A stretch of 38,029 nt of DNA from an uncultured Lachnospiraceae bacterium (GTDB taxonomy: Bacteria > Bacillota > Clostridia > Lachnospirales > Lachnospiraceae): assembly GCA_910587105.1 (NCBI GenBank), contig CAJUMB010000033.1, positions 1 through 38,029 of the forward strand. The letters run 5' to 3'. The translations under genes and the position numbers were made by a program. The notes below the pieces were generated by a model. That model worked only from the letters and a program-made list of their open reading frames with translations, did no database searches and was not told where the DNA came from. Each line of letters opens with the position of its first letter. The first letter of the stretch is position 1. This document shows positions 26,293-32,591 of the stretch, one piece after another.

Positions 26293-26321
26293 ATTATAAT
26301 AGACAGGTCTGAAAGTGTAAA
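26293..26321 (-). promoter_or_regulatory. promoter of the PsiE-like gene
   Basis: On the minus strand there is TTTACA (26321-26316), a 17-base spacer and a perfect TATAAT (26298-26293), predicting a start near 26286, about 85 bases before the ATG at 26200. Confidence 0.7.
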
Positions 26322-26365
26322 GACTGGACTGAGGGATTTGCAGCGGAATTTAGAGTGAAAATTAT

Positions 26366-26394
26366 TTGACAGAGACAGGCATATGTGTTATCAT
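26366..26394 (+). promoter_or_regulatory. promoter of the cobalamin riboswitch transcript
   Basis: A perfect TTGACA (26366-26371), a 17-base spacer and TATCAT (26389-26394) predict a start near 26401, about 15 bases before helix P1 of the riboswitch. Confidence 0.7.
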
Positions 26395-26415
26395 AAACAA
26401 GTATAATTCTAAAGA

Positions 26416-26591
26416 ACATATAGAGTGCTTCTGTCATTGGTAAGACAGAAGAAGAGGGAATATGGGTGAGAATCCTAAGCGATCCGGTCACTGTATTTGG
26501 GGAGCGCTGTTTTTATATCCATTGTATGCGTGCATATGAGAAGGGGAAAGCGGTGCTGTGAGCCATAAGCCAGGAAACCTGCTTTATATGT
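26416..26591 (+). ncRNA. cobalamin (adenosylcobalamin-type) riboswitch aptamer
   Basis: The conserved parts appear in order: P1 ACATATA (26416-26422) pairing with TATATGT (26585-26591), hairpin CTTCTGTC...GACAGAAG, AGAGGGAATATGGGTGAGAA, TCCTAAGCGATCCGGTCACT, and the B12 box AGCCATAAGCCAGGAAACCT. The GGGAA, GCgaTCCgGTCACTGTA and GCCAGGAAACCTGC blocks are diagnostic. It controls a downstream small cysteine-rich protein gene through a transcription attenuator. The subclass (adenosyl versus aquo/methyl cobalamin) is not certain. Confidence 0.9.
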
Positions 26592-26612
26592 AAGGTGAAG
26601 CTTCCGTGTAAA

Positions 26613-26682
26613 GTGGACATCTAAGCATGTAGAGATATCATGTGTGTCCGCTTTTCGGGAAAACGAACGGCGGGCATTTTTT
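26613..26682 (+). terminator. riboswitch expression platform: antiterminator versus terminator
   Basis: GTGGACA (26613-26619) can pair with TGTCCGC (26645-26651). The same TGTCCGC can instead pair with GCGGGCA (26670-26676), followed by T6 (26677-26682), forming a rho-independent terminator with an inner TTTT-CGGG-AAAA tip. The two structures exclude each other, the usual design for a ligand-controlled transcription attenuator. The 26683-26831 leader beyond it holds a GAGCG...CGCTC pairing and the ribosome site, and no gene. Confidence 0.65.
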
Positions 26683-26831
26683 ATATGGAATAAAAACCTG
26701 TACGTGTGAATTATGCATGATTAAACGGTAGACGATAGAGCGCTTCGGCGGGTGTTGTGGTTCTCTCCGCTCATTTATTGAACATTAATACCTCCTGCAG
26801 CCGGAGCCTCCTGTCGTCAGAAGGAGAGAAA

Positions 26832-27110
26832 ATGCTGGATAAGGATTCCTGGAAGGAAAAGGAATTTTCCTTTTTTTCCCATAAAAAATGTGAATACTTT
26901 CCCTGTCACGATACGGAGCACCCGGAGGACTTTAATTGTCTGTTCTGTTATTGTCCTCTTTATGCATTGAAAGACCGGTGTGGAGGTAATTTTCAATATA
27001 CCCAGTCCGGTGTGAAAGATTGCAGCAGATGCAGCCTTCCCCATAAGAGGAAGAATTATGAATACATTATGGATAAATTTAAGGAAATACAGGAAATTAC
27101 CAAATTATAG
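26832..27110 (+). CDS. cysteine-rich small domain protein (PF04071-like), in the B12 regulon
   Basis: This 92-residue soluble protein has eight cysteines: C20, C25, C36, C39, C41, C50, C64 and C67. The arrangement FFSHKKCEYFPCH, FNCLFCYCPLY, CGGNF and DCSRCSLPH is characteristic of the cysteine-rich small domain family, presumed to bind metal. AGAAGGAGAGAAA stands before the ATG at 26832; longer readings upstream lack a site. It is the first gene after the cobalamin riboswitch, so it should be repressed when cobalamin is plentiful. The function is not established; a part in corrinoid or cobalt handling is inference from the riboswitch. Confidence 0.8.
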   Translation: MLDKDSWKEKEFSFFSHKKCEYFPCHDTEHPEDFNCLFCYCPLYALKDRCGGNFQYTQSGVKDCSRCSLPHKRKNYEYIMDKFKEIQEITKL

Positions 27111-27149
27111 CAGTCAGTTTGGATGAGTGCAGGTTTGGAAATATACAGC

Positions 27150-27172
27150 AGGCGCCGCAAGGTGCCTTTCTT
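27150..27172 (+). terminator. short terminator after the cysteine-rich gene
   Basis: AGGCGCC (27150-27156), a GCAA tetraloop and GGTGCCT (27161-27167) form a 7-bp stem with one G-T pair, followed by TTCTT. It lies 40 bases after the stop codon. Confidence 0.55.
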
Positions 27173-27226
27173 GTCGTATAAACGGCTTTGAAATGTATCC
27201 AAATGACAGGGCAGAGGGAGGAATGT

Positions 27227-27721
27227 ATGAGGAAATTTTGTCTGTTGCTGGGAATGCTTGTTTTACTTGGAGGCTGTTCTTCTGTGAATGACAGCGGGCC
27301 GGAGATAAAAAGAGAAGAGATACCAGACCCTTTGGTGGAGGTGGAGGGCACCCAGGCTTTTGCAAGAGTGGGAGCGGATATAGAGGCGCCAGTGGGGGCA
27401 GAGAATGCCCGCTATTACGTTATCTCAGAGCGGATTGCCGAGATACAGTTCAGTCAAAATGGCGTGGAGTATTGTTACCAGGCATCGCAGGATGAGGAGT
27501 ATGTGAACGATAGCCGGGAGAATATGCAGGAACAGGAAGGTGTGCAGGCAGTGGTGGGAGAAGTTTCCATTCCCATTCAGACCAAGGGAGACAGACATCT
27601 GGCTGTATGGAGATGGGGAAACGTGTGCTATCGTTTGGAGTCAGATGATCCGGTAGATGAAGGGATTATGAAAGCACTGGTGGAAGAACTGGCAAGGGAA
27701 ACCATGCCTGCACAGATATAA
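27227..27721 (+). CDS. putative lipoprotein, possibly DUF4367-like
   Basis: The 164-residue protein starts with MRKFCLLLGMLVLLGGCSS: a lipoprotein signal peptide with the lipobox LGGC and modified cysteine C17. The mature part is about 145 residues, with strands such as RIAEIQFSQNGVEYCYQAS and HLAVWRWGNVCYRLESDD, and ends MKALVEELARE. This resembles the DUF4367 fold, found in small extracytoplasmic proteins of Clostridia, but the match is by eye. GGGAGG at 27216-27221 decides the ATG at 27227. It is separated from the cysteine-rich gene by a terminator and from infC by a promoter, so it may be monocistronic or weakly read through. Confidence 0.65.
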   Translation: MRKFCLLLGMLVLLGGCSSVNDSGPEIKREEIPDPLVEVEGTQAFARVGADIEAPVGAENARYYVISERIAEIQFSQNGVEYCYQASQDEEYVNDSRENMQEQEGVQAVVGEVSIPIQTKGDRHLAVWRWGNVCYRLESDDPVDEGIMKALVEELARETMPAQI

Positions 27722-27757
27722 TGCAGTTTGTTGTGTGCAGAAGATCAAATTTCACTC

Positions 27758-27786
27758 TTGACATAGTGTACAATATGTGGTAAATT
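27758..27786 (+). promoter_or_regulatory. promoter of the infC-rpmI-rplT operon
   Basis: A perfect TTGACA (27758-27763), a 17-base spacer and TAAATT (27781-27786) would start transcription near 27793, giving a leader of about 190 bases before infC. Confidence 0.75.
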
Positions 27787-27793
27787 AAATCGG

Positions 27794-27952
27794 TACGAAA
27801 AGAAAGCAGAGCTTCCACTCTCACCTTAGCGCAGACGCGTCTAAAGGTTTATAATTGTGAATCCGTATTTCTGTCTGTGGTCTGCATGGACAGAGGCTGT
27901 ATAATTGGGTCATAATGTAAGTGTGGATAGCAGAGCTGTCTACACTTTTTTT
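27794..27952 (+). promoter_or_regulatory. infC leader with transcription attenuator (L20-leader type)
   Basis: The leader contains the block AGCTTCCACTCTCACCTTAG and ends in a rho-independent terminator at 27920-27952. The terminator stem is AGTGTGGATAG paired with CTGTCTACACT, with two G-T pairs, followed by seven T. It lies upstream of the start codon, so it can only act as an attenuator. In Bacillus the equivalent leader is controlled by ribosomal protein L20 binding its own mRNA; rplT is the third gene here, so the same feedback is likely. Confidence 0.7.
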
Positions 27953-27983
27953 AATGGTAATTCAGGTATGGAGGTGCACTACA

Positions 27984-28490
27984 ATTAGCGATTTAAAAAT
28001 TAATGAACAAATCCGAGACAAAGAGGTACGTTTGATTGGTTCCAAGGGGGAGCAGCTGGGGATCATGTCCTCGAAAGATGCCATGTTCAAAGCGAAAGCA
28101 GCGGGATTGGATCTGGTAATGGTAGCTCCTGTAGCAAAGCCGCCCGTATGTAAGATTATTGATTACGGTAAGTATAAGTATGAAATGGCTAGAAAAGAGA
28201 AAGAGGCCAGGAAGAAACAGAAAACCATCGATGTCAAAGAAGTGCGTCTTTCACCGAATATCGAAGCAAACGACATTAAAACCAAGGCAGCGGCGGCCAG
28301 GAAATTCATCACCAAAGGAGATAAGGTGAAAGTGACTTTGCGGTTTCGGGGTCGTGAGATTGCCCATATGCATGCCAGCAAGCATGTTCTCGAGGACTTC
28401 GCAGAATTATTATCAGATATTGCGGTTGTTGAGAAAGGTTTTAAAGTTGAGGGCAGAAGCATGATAATGTTTTTATCAGAAAAGAAATAA
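27984..28490 (+). CDS. infC: translation initiation factor IF-3, AUU start codon
   Basis: This 168-residue IF-3 binds the 30S subunit, keeps it apart from 50S and checks the initiator codon. The N-terminal domain reads INEQIRDKEVRLIGSKGEQL, the linker is basic, and the C-terminal domain includes KVTLRFRGREIAHMHASK. No ATG, GTG or TTG is suitably placed. GGAGGTG at 27970-27976 lies seven bases before ATT at 27984, and ATT AGC GAT TTA aligns with the family start. A GTG at 27921 is in frame but lies inside the attenuator stem. The rare AUU start is the known self-regulation device of infC genes, because IF-3 discriminates against it. Confidence 0.93.
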   Translation: MSDLKINEQIRDKEVRLIGSKGEQLGIMSSKDAMFKAKAAGLDLVMVAPVAKPPVCKIIDYGKYKYEMARKEKEARKKQKTIDVKEVRLSPNIEANDIKTKAAAARKFITKGDKVKVTLRFRGREIAHMHASKHVLEDFAELLSDIAVVEKGFKVEGRSMIMFLSEKK

Positions 28491-28543
28491 AAACGTTAGA
28501 TAACCGCAGATATATTTTGATACGATCTAAGGAGGAATTAACC

Positions 28544-28741
28544 ATGCCAAAAATGAAAACTTGCAAATCTGCAGCAAAGCGGTTCAAAAAAACAGGTACG
28601 GGAAAGTTAGTTAGAAGGAAAGCTTATAAGAGCCATATCTTAACCAAGAAATCCCAGAAAAGGAAGAGAAATCTCAGGAAAGCAACGGTTACAGATGCTA
28701 CAAATGCAAAGGTTATGAAGAAAGCACTGCCGTATTTATAG
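28544..28741 (+). CDS. rpmI: 50S ribosomal protein L35
   Basis: This 65-residue, very basic protein has the L35 signature MPKMKTCKSAAKRFKKTGTG near its N-terminus and ends KVMKKALPYL. AAGGAGG lies eight to nine bases before the ATG at 28544. It is the middle gene of infC-rpmI-rplT, with 53 bases after infC and 47 before rplT. Confidence 0.97.
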   Translation: MPKMKTCKSAAKRFKKTGTGKLVRRKAYKSHILTKKSQKRKRNLRKATVTDATNAKVMKKALPYL

Positions 28742-28788
28742 AGAACGCTTCAGATTGATAATCAGAGAATACAGGAGGGATCAGGGAA

Positions 28789-29145
28789 ATGGCAAGAATT
28801 AAAGGTGGATTAAACGCAAAAAAAAGACATAAAAGAGTTTTGAAACTGGCAAAAGGTTACAGAGGCGCACGTTCCAAACAGTACAGAATTGCAAAGCAGT
28901 CTGTAATGAGAGCGCTGGCCAGTTCTTACGCAGGAAGGAAGCAGAGAAAGCGTCAGTTCAGACAGCTGTGGATTGCCAGAATTAATGCTGCAGCCAGATT
29001 GAACGGACTTTCTTACAGCAGATTTATGTATGGTCTGAAATTGGCTGACATTAATATCAATAGAAAGATGCTGGCAGAGATGGCTGTAAATGATGCAGAA
29101 GGATTTACGGCTCTGGCTGAGGTGGCAAAAAGTAAAATAGCTTAG
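28789..29145 (+). CDS. rplT: 50S ribosomal protein L20
   Basis: This 118-residue protein binds 23S rRNA early in 50S assembly and in many Firmicutes also represses its own operon. The basic N-terminal arm (ARIKGGLNAKKRHKRVLKLA) and globular domain (RQLWIARINAAARLNGLSYS) are complete, and the end (NDAEGFTALAEVAKSKIA) is the normal family length. AGGAGGGATCAGGGAA precedes the ATG. The TAG stop codon is at the same time the first three bases of a 75-bp inverted-repeat element that separates the gene from its terminator. Confidence 0.97.
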   Translation: MARIKGGLNAKKRHKRVLKLAKGYRGARSKQYRIAKQSVMRALASSYAGRKQRKRQFRQLWIARINAAARLNGLSYSRFMYGLKLADININRKMLAEMAVNDAEGFTALAEVAKSKIA

Positions 29146-29217
29146 AGTGTGTTTGAAAATTCATTCATGCCGCCTGTGACGCACGGTTGACATAAAGCAA
29201 TTTTCAAACACACTCTA
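29143..29217 (+). repeat. 75-bp MITE-like element with perfect 19-bp terminal inverted repeats
   Basis: The left end TAGAGTGTGTTTGAAAATT (29143-29161) and the right end (29199-29217) are perfect inverted copies. The interior reads CATTCATGCCGCCTGTGACG then CACGGTTGACATAAAGC. The ends start and finish with TA, as expected for an element that inserts at and duplicates TA. It carries the rplT stop codon and stands seven bases before the terminator stem. Transcribed, it would fold into a long hairpin in the 3' untranslated region. Confidence 0.85.
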
Positions 29218-29224
29218 AAGTCTA

Positions 29225-29266
29225 AGAGGGAAGTCCCGCTGTTTGTGCGGAGGACTTCCCTCTTTT
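29225..29266 (+). terminator. terminator of the infC-rpmI-rplT operon
   Basis: AGAGGGAAGTCC (29225-29236) pairs perfectly with GGACTTCCCTCT (29252-29263), followed by TTT. The A-T extension and a possible use by the converging deacetylase gene (stop at 29283) make it potentially bidirectional. Confidence 0.88.
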
Positions 29267-29282
29267 ATGTTTTAGATAGGTG

Positions 29283-29978
29283 CTAATCCAGGAGCAGACG
29301 GTCCACTGTGACGAAATCATAACCCTGTCCGGTTAGGAAATCCACAATCTGCAGAGCCGCCTTCACAGAACTTTCGTAATAGTCGTGCATTAGGATAATG
29401 TCTCCGTCTTCTGCAGAATTGGTGACTTTCTGTACCACTTGGCCTGTATTTTTGGTATTCCAGTCAAGAGGGTCCACATCCCAGAATACTGGGAGCATGG
29501 TTACGGTACAGTCCAGCCCTTCTCGCCACTCGCCATAAGGCGGGCGGACATAGGTGGGATATTGGCCGGTAATTTCATAGATGGCATTAGAAGTTTTTGT
29601 AATCTGGCTGCAGGCTTCCGTGTCGTCCAGTTTGCTTAAACGCACGTGGTCAAAGGTATGATTGCCGATGAGATGGCCGTCATCGTACATGCGCTGGACG
29701 ATGGTTTCGTTGCCGGCTATGTTTTTTCCCATGAGGAAGAAGCTGGCCTTGATTCCCCGCTTTTTCAGTCCGTCCAGGAGCTGAGGGGTGTAGACGGGGT
29801 GAGGGCCGTCATCGAAGGTGAGAGCGAGAACGGGATTCTCAATTCCTGCTTTGGATTTGATGGCAAGGGAAGCGGTTGGATCGCCCATTGTCCTGTTCCA
29901 CGCCAGCCCCAGTAATAATAAAAAGATACCGGCACAGGCATATAGCAGATATCCTAGTTTTTTCGCCAAGGATAACAC
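29283..29978 (-). CDS. polysaccharide deacetylase (NodB/CE4 family), membrane-anchored
   Basis: The 231-residue protein has one N-terminal membrane segment (about residues 9-26) that leaves the enzyme outside the cell. The NodB domain is complete: motif 1 TFDDGP with D56 and D57, motif 2 NHTFDH with zinc ligands H107 and H111, motif 3 RPPYGEWRE, motif 4 DPLDWNTKN, and motif 5 ILMHD. The likely reaction is N-deacetylation of peptidoglycan or another amino sugar polymer. The start could be the GTG at 29978 or the TTG at 29969; GGAG lies eight bases before the TTG and touches the GTG, so the shorter form is a fair alternative. The terminator after rplT lies between the two converging genes. Confidence 0.9.
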   Translation of the reverse strand: MLSLAKKLGYLLYACAGIFLLLLGLAWNRTMGDPTASLAIKSKAGIENPVLALTFDDGPHPVYTPQLLDGLKKRGIKASFFLMGKNIAGNETIVQRMYDDGHLIGNHTFDHVRLSKLDDTEACSQITKTSNAIYEITGQYPTYVRPPYGEWREGLDCTVTMLPVFWDVDPLDWNTKNTGQVVQKVTNSAEDGDIILMHDYYESSVKAALQIVDFLTGQGYDFVTVDRLLLD

Positions 29979-30148
29979 TCCATAGAAATCCAGTTACTGT
30001 TATTGTATGATTTGACGTATGGGAAGATTCCTGAAAGTACGACGGAAACAGGGGTGGAAGGCTGGGCAGGGTATGAAAAAAATGAAAAAAATTACAAATT
30101 TTACTTGCATTTTTATGGAATATTGTATAAAATAGTAAAAAAGCTCAT

Positions 30149-30221
30149 GGGGGCGTAGCTCAGTTGGGAGAGCGTCTGACTGGCAGTCAGAAGGTCATGG
30201 GTTCAAGTCCCACCGTCTCCA
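30149..30221 (+). tRNA. tRNA-Ala (anticodon GGC)
   Basis: A complete 73-base cloverleaf: acceptor GGGGGCG with CGTCTCC (two G-U pairs) and discriminator A, D-arm AGCTCAGTTGGGAGAGC, anticodon arm TCTGA-CTGGCAG-TCAGA with anticodon GGC, and T-arm TGGGTTCAAGTCCCA. The CCA end is not encoded. TATAAA at 30126-30131 is a likely -10 box with a weak -35. It stands alone, not in a tRNA cluster. Confidence 0.95.
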
Positions 30222-30229
30222 TTCCTTTC

Positions 30230-30288
30230 ATACAGCCGTAAAATCGTGGAAGTTTCTGCATTCCAAGAATTTGTGGCTGTATTTTACG
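30230..30288 (+). terminator. inverted repeats after tRNA-Ala, probable terminator
   Basis: ATACAGCC (30230-30237) pairs with GGCTGTAT (30275-30282). Overlapping it, CGTAAAAT pairs with ATTTTACG (30281-30288). The two pairings cannot form together. The first ends in ATTTT and would terminate the tRNA transcript. Confidence 0.5.
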
Positions 30289-30324
30289 TGGTTCGTTTTA
30301 TTCGGAAATGACAGGAGGCGGTTT

Positions 30325-30357
30325 ATGGGGAAAGTTTTCTTAATTTTAGAAAGTTGA
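30325..30357 (+). other. ten-residue leader ORF upstream of the chemotaxis receptor gene
   Basis: ATG at 30325 lies six bases after a perfect AGGAGG (30313-30318) and opens MGKVFLILES before TGA at 30355-30357. A second AGGAGG then serves the receptor gene at 30425. The strong ribosome site makes translation plausible; whether the peptide matters is unknown. Confidence 0.35.
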
Positions 30358-30424
30358 AAGAGTGCGAAATTCCGGGGGCTGTGAGTTTTCGGAGACACAT
30401 TGAAAAACTAGGAGGTAAAGAAAC

Positions 30425-32398
30425 ATGAAAAGCATTCGGACAAAAATCACCTTATGCCTTATGGTGACAGTTCTGGCCACACAATTGGTGGTAGGAGCAT
30501 CCAGTATTACACTCAACTACAACAGCACAATCTCAACAGTAGATCAAATGATGAGTCAGACAGCGGTTCTCGCGGCAGAACGTATTGAACAGGAACTGAC
30601 TGCCTACAAAAATGTTGCCATGGACACCGGCTGTGTTTCGCAGCTTCTCGATGAAACCGTTCCATTGGAGGAGAAACGATCGATCATAGACGAACGTGTC
30701 AGTATGCACGATTTTCAGCGCGGGAACATTGTTGGCCCGGATGGCATTAGTATTTTTGATGGAAATGATTATTCTGACCGTGAATATGTCAAACAGGCAA
30801 TGCAGGGAAATGTCTATGTGTCAGAACCACTTATCAGCAAAATAACGGGAGAGCTTTCTATTATGGTAGCGGCGCCTATCTATAAAGATGGAGTTCAGGG
30901 TTCCGATATTGAAGGCGTAGTTTACTTTGTCCCCCATGAGACCTTCCTGAATGATATCGTTTCCTCAATTCATGTAAGCCAGCACAGCCGTGCATACATG
31001 ATTAACCGTTCCGGTGATACCATTGCAGATACTACTTTGGATACAATCACTGTTCAGAATATAGAGAACGAGGCAGAAAGTAATTCGTCCCTGAAAGAAC
31101 TGGCATCGATTCATGCCGCCATGCGCCAGGGCGAAAATGGTTTCGGAAATTATAAGAATGGCAAGAAGAGTATGTTTGCGGCTTACGCGCCGGTAAACGG
31201 TACAGACGGATGGAGTGTGGCAGTTACTGCTCCCAAGTCGGATTATCTCTCTACTACATATTTCGACATTGTCATAAACCTGGTGATGATGGTACTTGCT
31301 ATCCTGCTTTCCATTATAGTTGCATTGAAACTGGCCAACAGCATCAGCCGTCCTATGAAGGCATGCGCAGAACGTATGCGTCTTTTAGTGGAGGGCGACC
31401 TGGAATCTCCGGTTCCGGAGGTTGTCAGCAGGGATGAGACGGGAATGCTGACCCAGTCCACTGCCGAATTGGTAGAAGGGTTATCTGCCATTATCCATGA
31501 CATCGGGTACCTTCTGGGAGAGATGGCGAATCAGAATCTGGATATCCAGTCCCAGAATCGTGATGCTTATGTGGGAGATTTCCAGAGTATCCTCCACTCC
31601 ATGCATAACATGAAGGTAGAATTAAGCGAGATTCTACTTCAGATTAATACATCTTCAGAACAGGTTTCAAGCGCCAGCGGCCAGGTATCTTCAAGCGCTC
31701 AGAATTTGAGTCAGGGTTCTGTTGAGCAGGCAAGTTCTGTGGAAGAACTGGCAGCCCGTATCAGCGAGATCTCTAATCAGATCAGGGATACCGCAGACGG
31801 TGCACAGGAAGTACGGGAACAGACCCACCATGCAAGAGAAGGTGTTTCTGTCTGCAATCAGCAGATGCAAGAACTGATGAAGGCTATGGAAAAGATTCAT
31901 TCCAGTTCAGAAGAGATTGGTAAGATTATCAAGACCATAGAAGACATTGCATTCCAAACCAACATTCTGGCGCTGAACGCGGCTGTAGAGGCTGCACGGG
32001 CAGGTGCCGCAGGGAAAGGATTTGCCGTTGTGGCAGATGAAGTCCGCAGTCTTGCCAGCAAGTCTGCAGAAGCATCCAAGAACACAGCCCTGCTGATCAC
32101 ACATTCCACGGAGGCTGTACAGACAGGTACGGAGATTGCGAAACATACGGCTGACACCCTGTTAGATGTGGTAGACAACATCCAGTCCATGACTGCTTCT
32201 ATTGACCAGATCTCTGCCGTGTCGAAGGAACAGTCCGAAGCCGTTCTGCAGGTCAATGAAGGAATCACCCAGATTTCCACAGTCGTACAGAGCAACAGTG
32301 CCACAGCAGAAGAGAGCGCGGCGGCCAGCCAGGAGCTTTCTGCCGAGGCTGGCAATTTAAAACAATTGGTAGCTCAATTTACACTTGCCAGAGATTAG
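30425..32398 (+). CDS. methyl-accepting chemotaxis protein with Cache sensor
   Basis: The 657-residue receptor has a first membrane helix at about residues 8-28, then an extracellular sensor of about 250 residues in which IFDGNDYSDREYVKQAMQG and LSIMVAAPIYKDG are typical of dCache ligand domains. The second helix is at about 281-303 (LVMMVLAILLSIIVAL) and is followed by a HAMP domain (RPMKACAERM...GDLESPV). The cytoplasmic coiled coil carries the conserved hairpin tip EDIAFQTNILALNAAVEAAR near residue 505, which contacts CheA and CheW. AGGAGG lies seven bases before the ATG. The ligand cannot be read. The TAG stop coincides with the left end of a repeat element. No other chemotaxis gene is in the window. 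Confidence 0.93.
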   Translation: MKSIRTKITLCLMVTVLATQLVVGASSITLNYNSTISTVDQMMSQTAVLAAERIEQELTAYKNVAMDTGCVSQLLDETVPLEEKRSIIDERVSMHDFQRGNIVGPDGISIFDGNDYSDREYVKQAMQGNVYVSEPLISKITGELSIMVAAPIYKDGVQGSDIEGVVYFVPHETFLNDIVSSIHVSQHSRAYMINRSGDTIADTTLDTITVQNIENEAESNSSLKELASIHAAMRQGENGFGNYKNGKKSMFAAYAPVNGTDGWSVAVTAPKSDYLSTTYFDIVINLVMMVLAILLSIIVALKLANSISRPMKACAERMRLLVEGDLESPVPEVVSRDETGMLTQSTAELVEGLSAIIHDIGYLLGEMANQNLDIQSQNRDAYVGDFQSILHSMHNMKVELSEILLQINTSSEQVSSASGQVSSSAQNLSQGSVEQASSVEELAARISEISNQIRDTADGAQEVREQTHHAREGVSVCNQQMQELMKAMEKIHSSSEEIGKIIKTIEDIAFQTNILALNAAVEAARAGAAGKGFAVVADEVRSLASKSAEASKNTALLITHSTEAVQTGTEIAKHTADTLLDVVDNIQSMTASIDQISAVSKEQSEAVLQVNEGITQISTVVQSNSATAEESAAASQELSAEAGNLKQLVAQFTLARD

Positions 32399-32500
32399 AG
32401 TTTCTCTTTGTTTGATCCGTGCCAAATTTTCTATACCATATCCTCTGGGTATAAATTGTGGCGTACGGTTGGCAGAAAAGCAATTTTAAGACACGCTCCA
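32396..32500 (+). repeat. degenerate copy of the TAGAG...CTCTA repeat family after the receptor gene
   Basis: The left end is only TAGAG followed by a diverged TTTCTCTTTGTTTGA. The right half matches the long copy at 36320 clearly: CCATATCCTCTGGGTATAAA, TTGTGGCGTACGGTTGGCAG, and AAAGCAATTTTAAGACACGC. The outer bases have decayed to CTCCA. As at rplT, TAG is the stop codon of the gene, and a terminator follows two bases after the element. Confidence 0.65.
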
Positions 32501-32502
32501 GG

Positions 32503-32539
32503 AAAAGGGGTTCATCACAAGACGGGTGAACTCCTTTTT
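32503..32539 (+). terminator. terminator of the chemotaxis receptor gene
   Basis: AAAAGGGGTTCA (32503-32514) pairs with TGAACTCCTTTT (32527-32538) with one G-T pair, ending in five T. It lies just beyond the repeat element that carries the stop codon. Confidence 0.85.
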
Positions 32540-32591
32540 GTTATCGTATAGGAGTGCCGGAGAAAGACTGAGGAGGTCAAAAAAGCGTTAT

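Noticed and set aside
27921..27983. A GTG start that would extend infC by 21 residues.
   Set aside because: It lies inside the attenuator stem, has no ribosome site, and the family begins at the AUU.
29199..29217. The TTGACA in the right half of the repeat elements as an outward promoter.
   Set aside because: No -10 box at 16-18 bases is present in the copies examined.
32526..32591. A GTG start that would extend the DUF1835 protein by 22 residues.
   Set aside because: It falls within the receptor gene's terminator, and DUF1835 proteins begin at MIEILFG.
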